A stretch of DNA of 15,200 nucleotides from CAYYNP01 sp964472545 (GTDB lineage: Bacteria; Planctomycetota; Planctomycetia; Pirellulales; Thermoguttaceae), in contig CAYYNP010000243.1 in NCBI GenBank assembly GCA_964472545.1, positions 1 through 15,200 of the forward strand, written 5' to 3'. The notes beneath the pieces are model-generated. The model saw nothing but the letters and a program-made list of their open reading frames with translations, did no database searches and had not been told where the DNA came from. Every line of letters starts with the position of its first letter. The stretch's first letter is position 1. Positions 1 to 6,052 of the stretch are shown one piece after another. Made by a program: the position numbers and the translations under genes.

Positions 1-288
1 CCTCCGGTCGATCCTCCGGTTGATCCGCCAGTTGATCCGCCGGTTGATCCGCCAGTTGATCCGCCGGTTGATCCGCCAGTTGATCCTCCGGTTGATCCTC
101 CGGTTGATCCTCCGGTTGATCCTCCGGTTGATCCGCCAGTTGATCCGCCGGTTGATCCGCCGGTTGACCCTCCGGTTGATCCTCCAGTCGATCCTCCGGT
201 AGACCCGCCCGTTGATCCTCCGGTAGACCCGCCAGTCGATCCGCCTGTCGACCCTCCTGTCGACCCTCCGGTCGATCCGCCTGTCGGC
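1..288 (+). repeat. 12-bp tandem repeat encoding (PPVD)24
   Basis: There are twenty-four contiguous 12-base units (consensus CCTCCGGTTGAT) in frame with the downstream discoidin-like gene. Upstream units are very uniform (GTT GAT). From about base 180 onward they diversify to GTC or GTA and GAC while still encoding PPVD. The unit length is a multiple of three, so copy-number change preserves the frame. The array runs off the window's left edge, so its full length is unknown. Confidence 0.95.
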
Positions 289-894
289 CCGGCGATGATG
301 AATATGGTCCCGCTTCCGTTGGCGTTACCGTCGCCGGCGTTTCGCGGCACGCCTGTGCCGGCGAAAGAGCCGCACGTAGAGAAGCCGAAGGAAACGCCCC
401 GCGAGCCGTTCCTGGCCCCCGCCGGCACGGTCAACCTGGCCAAGGGCAAGCTGGTGGCGTGTAGCGATCCGACGCCGGCTGCCGGCGAGTTGGACTACGT
501 GACCGACGGCGACAAAGAGGCGTCGGATTTCGGCTACCTCGAGCTGCGGCCGGGCACCGAGTGGGTGCAGGTCGACCTGGGCGAAAAGGCCACGATCTAC
601 GCCGTGGTCGCCTGGCACAACCACGCCGAGGCCCGGGTCTATCGCGACGTGATCGTACAGGTCAGCGACGACCCGGACTTCCTCGAAGCCAAGACCGTTT
701 TCAACAACGACTACGACAACTCGTCCGGGCTGGGCGTGGGCAAGGCGATGGGCTACGTTGAAACGTCCGAAGGCCGGTTGATCGATTGCCGCGGTGAAGA
801 AGCCCGCTACGTCCGCTTCTACAGCAAAGGCAACCACATCGACAACAAGAACCACTACACCGAGGTCGAGGTTTACGGCAAACCGACCACGTAG
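1..894 (+). CDS. Proline-rich repeat protein with C-terminal discoidin-like (F5/8 type C-like) domain, 5' end missing
   Basis: The frame is open from base 1 to a TAG at 892-894, so the gene begins outside the window. The first 288 bases encode 23 PPVD tetrapeptides and one PPVG. After a short linker (MVPLPLALPSPAFRGTP) comes a domain of about 150 residues that looks like a discoidin or galactose-binding beta-sandwich. It contains NLAKGK, a YVTDGD segment, WVQVDLGE, VIVQVSDDPDF, ARYVRFYS and a final YTEVEVYG. Such domains usually bind glycans or surfaces outside the cytoplasm, and the PPVD stretch would be a stiff linker to an unseen N-terminal part. The ATG at 295 is unlikely to be the true start, because the repeat is in the same frame. 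The next gene starts 11 bases downstream, so the two are probably co-transcribed. The domain family is inferred from motifs; the ligand is unknown. Confidence 0.8.
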   Translation, partial: PPVDPPVDPPVDPPVDPPVDPPVDPPVDPPVDPPVDPPVDPPVDPPVDPPVDPPVDPPVDPPVDPPVDPPVDPPVDPPVDPPVDPPVDPPVDPPVGPAMMNMVPLPLALPSPAFRGTPVPAKEPHVEKPKETPREPFLAPAGTVNLAKGKLVACSDPTPAAGELDYVTDGDKEASDFGYLELRPGTEWVQVDLGEKATIYAVVAWHNHAEARVYRDVIVQVSDDPDFLEAKTVFNNDYDNSSGLGVGKAMGYVETSEGRLIDCRGEEARYVRFYSKGNHIDNKNHYTEVEVYGKPTT

Positions 895-905
895 GCGAGA
901 AGATC

Positions 906-3062
906 GTGAGCAAAGCTTCTACCACCCCCGGCCCGCGGGGCGCCGCGCGCCGGGGGTTTTTCGCGCCGTACGGTTTCGCCGCGGCGATGGTGTTGATCGT
1001 GGCCGCTGCGGCGTGGCTGCGTCTGGCCGATCTCGACAACCGGCTGATGCACTGCGACGAAGCGGTACACGCGCTGCGGTTTCGGTCGTTGCTCGAAGAA
1101 GGCCGCTACACCTACGACCCCCACGAGTACCACGGCCCCAGCCTCAACTACCTCACGCTGCCCGTCGCGGGGGCCGACTCGGCCGACGATCTGGCCGAAG
1201 TCACCGAAACGCACTTGCGCCTGGTGCCTGCGGTCTGCGGCATCCTGCTGGTCGCGTTGCTCTGGCCGTTGCGGCGCGTGCTCGGCCCGGTGGCCACGCT
1301 CTTTGCGGCCGCGCTCACGGCCCTTTCGCCGGCGATGGTCTTCTACAGCCGCTACTACATCCAGGAGATGCTCCTGGTCTGCTCTACCTTTGCCGCCATG
1401 GTGGCGCTACAGAGACTATCAACCACTAATTCGGCAACGACTGCCCCGAACGCTTCCGCCACAAACCGACTCCTGCCGTTTTCGCGTTTCTTGTGCTTTT
1501 CGTGGCTGGGGCTGGCGGTCGGCATGATGCACGCCAGCAAAGAGACCTGTGTGATCGCACTGGGTGCCATGGTCGTGGCGGCTGCCGTGGTCTTCGCCGC
1601 AGAGAAGCTGGCCGGCAAGGATCTCGCCGCCGAGGTCGCAACAGAGCCGTACAAGACGTGGCGGACGGCGGCGGGGCACGGTTTCATCGGGGTTCTCGTC
1701 GTGGCTGTTGTTGCCGCGGCCGTTTCCGCGCTGTTCTTCTCTTCCTTCTTCACCAACCCGGCCGGCGTGGCCGATTCCTATGCGACGTACATCCATTACG
1801 CCGCTCGGGCGGCCGGCGAAGGAAGTGCCGGCCCGCAGGATCATCCCTGGCACTACTACTTCGAGCTGCTGTTCTGGCATCGCGACGAGGCCGGCTGGCT
1901 CTGGACCGAAGGGGCCGTCGCCGCATTGGCGCTGGTGGGGCTCGCGGCCGGCGCGATCGGCAAAGGCCTTCCCACAACGAGCGTACCCGCCGCCCGATTC
2001 CTGGGCGTCTACACCGTGCTGGTCGCCGCGTTCTATTCGTACATGCCCTACAAGACGCCGTGGTGTGCGTTGGGCTTCTCGCACGGCACGATCCTGTTGG
2101 GCGGAATTGGCGCGGCGGTGCTGGTGCGTTTGATGCCGCACGCTTCGCTGAAGGCGGCAATGCTGCTGTTGCTGTCGGCGGCGGCCGGTCATCTCGGCTG
2201 GCAGGCACATCGGGCAAGCTTCATCGCGCAGAACGAGCCGGGCAACCCCTATGTCCACACGCCGACCCACGTCGACGTGCCGCGGCTGGCCGAGGCGTTG
2301 CGGCAGATCGCGGCCGCCGGCCCCAAGGGCCAGGCCACGCCCGTGCAGCTCATCTGCCCCGACGACGACTACTGGCCGCTGCCGTGGTACCTTCGCGACT
2401 TCGAGCAACTCGGCGGTCTGCGCGAGGTTCCCGACGGACCGGCCGCGCCGCTGATCGTCACGCGGCCGAAGCTGTCCGACCCGGTGCCGGAGCATTTCTG
2501 TCTCGGGCAAGCGTCGGGCTTCGTCCCGCTCGTCTCCGCAGAAACGCTTTCGCGCAAGCAACCCGACTGGCAACTCCGCCGCTACGTCTCACTGGCCGTC
2601 CACGTGCAGGCCGATCTTTGGGAGGCGTTCGCCGCGCGGCAAGCACCGAACGATAACGCCCTGCAGGTTGACGCGCGCAACGACCTGCTCGAACTTCGCC
2701 GCCGCCTCGAACGGATCGCCGCGGTGCATCCCGACGGCATGGCACTGCCGATCCAGGTCGTTTGCCCGGGGCGCGACTACTGGCCGCTGCCGTGGTACCT
2801 GCGAGGATTCACCAACGTAAGCTGTCACGACGCGAAGCCGCCGCAGCCGGCCGCCCCGCTGATCATCGCCGAAGCGTCGATGCAGGGGAAGCTGCTGGAG
2901 TATCTCTTCGAGGACCCGCCGCCGGGCGAGCGTCCGCTGTACATGTTCGTCTGGCCGGCCGACAAGCGGCCGTGGCAGTTGCGGCCCGACCGGAGGTTGG
3001 AGTTCTACGCCCGGCAGTACGATATGTGTCAGGAGTACGGAGCGACGAAGAGCGGGGAGTAG
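906..3062 (+). CDS. Agl23-like (TIGR03663-type) polytopic membrane protein, GT-C/GT39-related
   Basis: A 718-residue protein with a GTG start 11 bases after the previous stop and only a weak purine-rich stretch (GAGAAG) upstream. About ten hydrophobic spans fill residues 20-435. The first periplasmic loop carries a Cys-Asp-Glu motif (CDEAVHA, D51-E52), the position of the catalytic acid in GT39/PMT-type GT-C enzymes. The surrounding pattern (RYTYDPHEYHGPSLNYLTLP, then FYSRYYIQEM near 147-155) is typical of the family called flippase-activity-associated protein Agl23. The C-terminal soluble part has two copies of the motif DYWPLPWYLR, at 488-497 and 624-633. Residues about 169-197 form an unusual Ser/Thr/Asn-rich insert between membrane spans. 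The likely role is transfer or handling of lipid-linked sugars at the membrane; the substrate is unknown. Confidence 0.85.
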   Translation: MSKASTTPGPRGAARRGFFAPYGFAAAMVLIVAAAAWLRLADLDNRLMHCDEAVHALRFRSLLEEGRYTYDPHEYHGPSLNYLTLPVAGADSADDLAEVTETHLRLVPAVCGILLVALLWPLRRVLGPVATLFAAALTALSPAMVFYSRYYIQEMLLVCSTFAAMVALQRLSTTNSATTAPNASATNRLLPFSRFLCFSWLGLAVGMMHASKETCVIALGAMVVAAAVVFAAEKLAGKDLAAEVATEPYKTWRTAAGHGFIGVLVVAVVAAAVSALFFSSFFTNPAGVADSYATYIHYAARAAGEGSAGPQDHPWHYYFELLFWHRDEAGWLWTEGAVAALALVGLAAGAIGKGLPTTSVPAARFLGVYTVLVAAFYSYMPYKTPWCALGFSHGTILLGGIGAAVLVRLMPHASLKAAMLLLLSAAAGHLGWQAHRASFIAQNEPGNPYVHTPTHVDVPRLAEALRQIAAAGPKGQATPVQLICPDDDYWPLPWYLRDFEQLGGLREVPDGPAAPLIVTRPKLSDPVPEHFCLGQASGFVPLVSAETLSRKQPDWQLRRYVSLAVHVQADLWEAFAARQAPNDNALQVDARNDLLELRRRLERIAAVHPDGMALPIQVVCPGRDYWPLPWYLRGFTNVSCHDAKPPQPAAPLIIAEASMQGKLLEYLFEDPPPGERPLYMFVWPADKRPWQLRPDRRLEFYARQYDMCQEYGATKSGE

Positions 3063-3080
3063 GCGGTAGGTAGGAACGCT

Positions 3081-4760
3081 TCAAGACGGCTTCCCGACGG
3101 CCACTTCGATCAACCGGGGCTCGTCGCCGGCCAACGACGCCCGGGCGGCCTCGGCCAATTCGTCCGGCTCGGTGACGCGTTGCGCCCGAACGCCCAGCGA
3201 TGTGGCCAGGCCGACGAAATCGATGGCCGGGGAGCCGACGTCGAGACTCTCGAAACGCCCGGCACAGGCCGCCGGCAAGTCGAGGACCTTCGCACAGTCC
3301 TTGAGGATCTGGTACTGGTGATTGTTGCTGATCACGAACGTGACCGGCAAGCGGTAATGGGCTGCCGTCCAAAGGCCTTGGATGCCGAACATCGCCGAGC
3401 CGTCGCCGACGATCGCCAACACCGGGCGCTGCGGCCATGCCAGTTGCACGCCGATCGCACAGTTCAGCCCCCAGCCGAGCGCCCAACCGCGGTGCGCGAA
3501 GTAGCCGTCGGTGCTCTTCAGGGCCCCGGTCCGCTCGAAATATCCCAACGTGGTGGTGGGCGATTCCTCCACCACGGCCACGTCGTCCGGCAACACGTCG
3601 GCCAGTGTCTGCATGAAGCAGAATGGTGTGAGCGGCCGCGTGTCGACCTGCGATCGGGCCTCGTGACGCAAGGACTCTCGTTGCGCGGTGTGCGTTTGCC
3701 CCATCGCGGTCGCTCTAGCGGCGGCCGCCCCGACCTGCTCCGGCGACATCGCCTCGGCCAACAACGCGTCCAACTCCGCCAGCGCCGGCTTGGGGTGCCC
3801 GATCAGTCCGACCTCGATCGGGCAGTTCTTGCCCAATTCCCACGGGTCGTCGTCGAGATGGACCAGCCGCACGTCTTCGGGGATCGGGCGGGACGCCTCG
3901 CGGTAGATGTATTGCTGCATCACCTTCATGCCGACGGCCAATATCACGTCGAATTGCTCCAATCGGGCTCGAACGTCCGGCGACCAGAACGGCAGCGGCT
4001 GGGCGGCCAACGGATGGTCCGACGGGAAACTGCACCGTCCGTGCGAGCTGGCGGCCTCTTGGATCACCGGCGCACCGAGCCGCTCGGCCACGGCGATGAG
4101 TTGCTCGACGGCGCCGGCTTCGCAAACGCGGCTGCCGGCCAGAATAGCCGGATTCTTCGCATCGGCCAACAGCTCGGCCGCGCGTCGCAAGGCGTCGATC
4201 GGCGGGCGGACGAACACGTCGGGCAATTGCGGCGGTGTGAGATCCAGTTCGGCCCGGGCCATTTGTACGTCCAAGGGAAGCGACAGAAATACAGGCCCGG
4301 TCGGCGGCGTCAGCGCGGTCTGTACCGCCCGGCGCACCGCCGACGGCACGTCTTCCACCCGCTGCACTTCGGCGGCCCATTTGGTCCACGGCCGTACGGT
4401 CTCGACCATCTGTCCGCCAAGGATCGGCTCCTCGAACGCCATCCGCCGATCCTGCTGCCCGGCCGTAACGATCAGCGGCGAACCCTCGCGGAAGGCGTTG
4501 TAGAGCATGCCCATCGAATTGCCCAGCCCGCAACAGATGTGTACGTTGACCACACCCGGGCTGCGCGACGCCAGCGCGTAGCCGTCGGCAATTGCCATCG
4601 CCGGCACTTCCTGCAAGGCCAGGATGTATCGCAGGCGCCGTTCGTCGACCATCGCGTCGCAAAGCGGCAACTCGGTCGTGCCTGGATTGCCGAACACGTA
4701 TTGCACGCCGCAATCGGCGAGCAGTTTCAGCAGTGCGTGGATTCCGCTGGAGGGCATCAT
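3081..4760 (-). CDS. Thiamine-diphosphate-dependent enzyme, benzoylformate decarboxylase-like (MdlC-like)
   Basis: A 559-residue protein of full family length with the three-domain ThDP enzyme layout. The N-terminal Pyr domain has FGNPGTTELP (24-32), the catalytic Glu51 in LQEVPAMAIADGYA, and NVHICCGLGN with His74. These align with benzoylformate decarboxylase S26 (Thr28 here), E47 and H70. The C-terminal PP domain has the GDG...NN cofactor motif (GDGS at 452, NN at 479-480). The residue corresponding to BFD His281 appears to be Tyr, in the stretch VMQQYIYREAS. The reaction is probably non-oxidative decarboxylation of a 2-keto acid, or a carboligation; the substrate cannot be assigned. An in-frame TGA at 4767-4769 restricts the start to ATG 4760 or 4757. 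The gene is convergent with the Agl23-like gene (18-base gap) and divergent from the gene at 4932. Confidence 0.88.
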   Translation of the reverse strand: MMPSSGIHALLKLLADCGVQYVFGNPGTTELPLCDAMVDERRLRYILALQEVPAMAIADGYALASRSPGVVNVHICCGLGNSMGMLYNAFREGSPLIVTAGQQDRRMAFEEPILGGQMVETVRPWTKWAAEVQRVEDVPSAVRRAVQTALTPPTGPVFLSLPLDVQMARAELDLTPPQLPDVFVRPPIDALRRAAELLADAKNPAILAGSRVCEAGAVEQLIAVAERLGAPVIQEAASSHGRCSFPSDHPLAAQPLPFWSPDVRARLEQFDVILAVGMKVMQQYIYREASRPIPEDVRLVHLDDDPWELGKNCPIEVGLIGHPKPALAELDALLAEAMSPEQVGAAAARATAMGQTHTAQRESLRHEARSQVDTRPLTPFCFMQTLADVLPDDVAVVEESPTTTLGYFERTGALKSTDGYFAHRGWALGWGLNCAIGVQLAWPQRPVLAIVGDGSAMFGIQGLWTAAHYRLPVTFVISNNHQYQILKDCAKVLDLPAACAGRFESLDVGSPAIDFVGLATSLGVRAQRVTEPDELAEAARASLAGDEPRLIEVAVGKPS

Positions 4761-4810
4761 GGAGGCTCACATCGGGGGGCACACTCGAAGCGCCGAAGGA
4801 CTCATGCCCC

Positions 4811-4840
4811 AGTCTACCCAAACGTCAGGCGTGGCTTCAA
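4811..4840 (-). promoter_or_regulatory. Candidate sigma70-type promoter for the ThDP enzyme gene
   Basis: On the minus strand TTGAAG (4840-4835) is followed after 18 bases by TAGACT (4816-4811), placing transcription start near 4803 and leaving a leader of about 43 bases before ATG 4760. The match is moderate and the call rests on sequence alone. Confidence 0.4.
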
Positions 4841-4883
4841 GGGAGCCGCGCCCGCCAATGAGGAAGGACGCCGTGACGATCAA

Positions 4884-4913
4884 TTGACTTCGACGGACAC
4901 AATCGGAGACAAT
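4884..4913 (+). promoter_or_regulatory. Candidate sigma70-type promoter for the glycosyltransferase-hydrolase-LRR operon
   Basis: TTGACT (4884-4889), an 18-base spacer and GACAAT (4908-4913) sit just upstream of the ATG at 4932. Transcription would start near 4920, giving a very short leader that still contains the G-rich GTGGGGGAA stretch. It is divergent from the candidate promoter of the ThDP gene within the same 171-base intergenic space. Confidence 0.5.
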
Positions 4914-4931
4914 ACTGAGTGGGGGAACCGC

Positions 4932-6035
4932 ATGATCGAATCGTCCGAGCGTTTTCGGTGGGACTGGCTGCTGATACTGATTCTGGCAGTGGCCGGGGCC
5001 CTGCGCCTCCATTCGGCCGCCACCGCCTCGCAGACCAGCGACGAGTTTGAGACGTATATCCCGTCGGCGACGCGGATCTCCTGGGACCACCTGCCGATCC
5101 GAGAGACACAACATGCGGCCCTGGTGGCCTACTTCATCAAGGCCAGCAGCCTGATCTTCGGCGGAAGTCCGCTCGGCTTTCGCCTGCTGAGCGTCTTGGC
5201 GGGAGTCGCAACCATCGCTTTGCTGTACGAGATTGCCGCCTGGCGATGGGGCTGTGGGCCGGCTCGATGGACGGCGTTGCTGTTGGCGGTCAACAGGTAT
5301 CACGTCACGATCAGCGCCCGGGCGTTCGACCTGGCCTTCGACCTGTTGTTTGTGGCGCTGTCGATGTACGCGTTTGCCCGATTCTTGAAGTCGGATCGGG
5401 CCAAGTGGTTGTACGTGGCTGCGCTTGCGGCCGGCCTGGGATTCCTCTGCAAGGAGCTGACTTGCCTGATGCTGCCCGTGTTCCTGGGTACGCTGTTGCT
5501 GTTGCCTCAGCGCCGTTGGCTTCGCCGCAAGGAGCCCTGGCTTGCCGCGGCGCTGTTCTTCGCTGTGATTCTGCCCGACGTGTGGTACACGCTCGCTACG
5601 CCACTGGAGGGTCAGGGGGCTTTCTACGCCAACTACGGCGACCACTTCTCTCGGTTTGCGGGGATCGGCCTGAGCCCCCATCCTTGGTTCTTCTACTTTG
5701 GCCGCGCCGTCGAGACCATGGGATGGCCCTACGAGAACGCGTTTGCGGAGATTCCCACGATGCGTCTGGTTTCGGCGCTGGCCATCTGGACGGGCGTACT
5801 CGTCTGCACGTTTCGTGCGCCAAAGGACTCGCTGAGCGTCTTCTTGCTCGTCATGTTCTGGGGCGTCTTCGTGTTCTTCGCCTTGCTCGGCACGCGCGAA
5901 CCTTCTCGCCAAGACGTGCTGTTGGATCCCGCGTTGTGGTACTGGGTCGACCGAACGATGCTGCCCGGCGCGTTACTGACCGGCACGGTTCTGGCGGAAT
6001 ACGGGGGTCGCCTCGTGCGGCGGCTGTTGGGCTGA
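4932..6035 (+). CDS. GT39-like (ArnT/PMT-type) membrane glycosyltransferase, short form
   Basis: A 367-residue integral membrane protein. ATG 4932 is chosen because it is the first Met before the hydrophobic N-terminus (WDWLLILILAVAGALRL), a candidate promoter lies just upstream, and the open frame further upstream is only antisense to the ThDP gene. The first loop holds TSDEFETY with Asp37-Glu38, the usual catalytic-acid position of GT39/PMT-type GT-C enzymes. Further hydrophobic spans occur around 80-100, 110-125, 130-150, 158-195, 205-220 and 280-320. It is shorter than typical ArnT-type proteins (about 550 residues) and ends soon after a TM-proximal region (LWYWVDRTMLPGALL), so it lacks the large C-terminal soluble domain. 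It probably transfers a sugar from a polyprenyl-phosphate donor to an unknown acceptor. It is the first gene of a four-gene operon. Confidence 0.75.
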   Translation: MIESSERFRWDWLLILILAVAGALRLHSAATASQTSDEFETYIPSATRISWDHLPIRETQHAALVAYFIKASSLIFGGSPLGFRLLSVLAGVATIALLYEIAAWRWGCGPARWTALLLAVNRYHVTISARAFDLAFDLLFVALSMYAFARFLKSDRAKWLYVAALAAGLGFLCKELTCLMLPVFLGTLLLLPQRRWLRRKEPWLAAALFFAVILPDVWYTLATPLEGQGAFYANYGDHFSRFAGIGLSPHPWFFYFGRAVETMGWPYENAFAEIPTMRLVSALAIWTGVLVCTFRAPKDSLSVFLLVMFWGVFVFFALLGTREPSRQDVLLDPALWYWVDRTMLPGALLTGTVLAEYGGRLVRRLLG

Positions 6036-6037
6036 GG

Positions 6038-6046
6038 TGCTACAAT
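6038..6046 (+). promoter_or_regulatory. Extended -10-like element immediately before the second GT39-like gene
   Basis: TGCTACAAT matches an extended -10 (TGnTATAAT). It ends 6 bases before ATG 6053, so initiation at the usual distance would start the transcript at or next to the start codon. No good Shine-Dalgarno sequence is seen at the expected spacing. This would be an internal promoter producing a leaderless or near-leaderless mRNA; it could also be chance. Confidence 0.35.
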
Positions 6047-6052
6047 ACGGGT

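Noticed and set aside
20..202. Short frame encoding LIRRLIRQ repeats
   Set aside because: It is an out-of-frame reading of the 12-bp repeat; the PPVD frame continues into the discoidin-like domain and is the real one.
1419..2573. 384-codon open frame on the minus strand
   Set aside because: It is a shadow of the Agl23-like gene in GC-rich DNA: Arg/Gly/His-rich translation and no recognisable domain.
3180..4931. Long upstream extension of the + strand frame of the 4932 gene
   Set aside because: It lies antisense to the well-supported ThDP enzyme gene, is Arg/His/Gln-rich with no family character, and the hydrophobic start of the GT39-like protein begins at 4932 with its own candidate promoter.
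5246..6052. Upstream extension of the second GT39-like gene
   Set aside because: It overlaps the first GT39-like gene in another frame and has no membrane-protein pattern; the protein starts at 6053.
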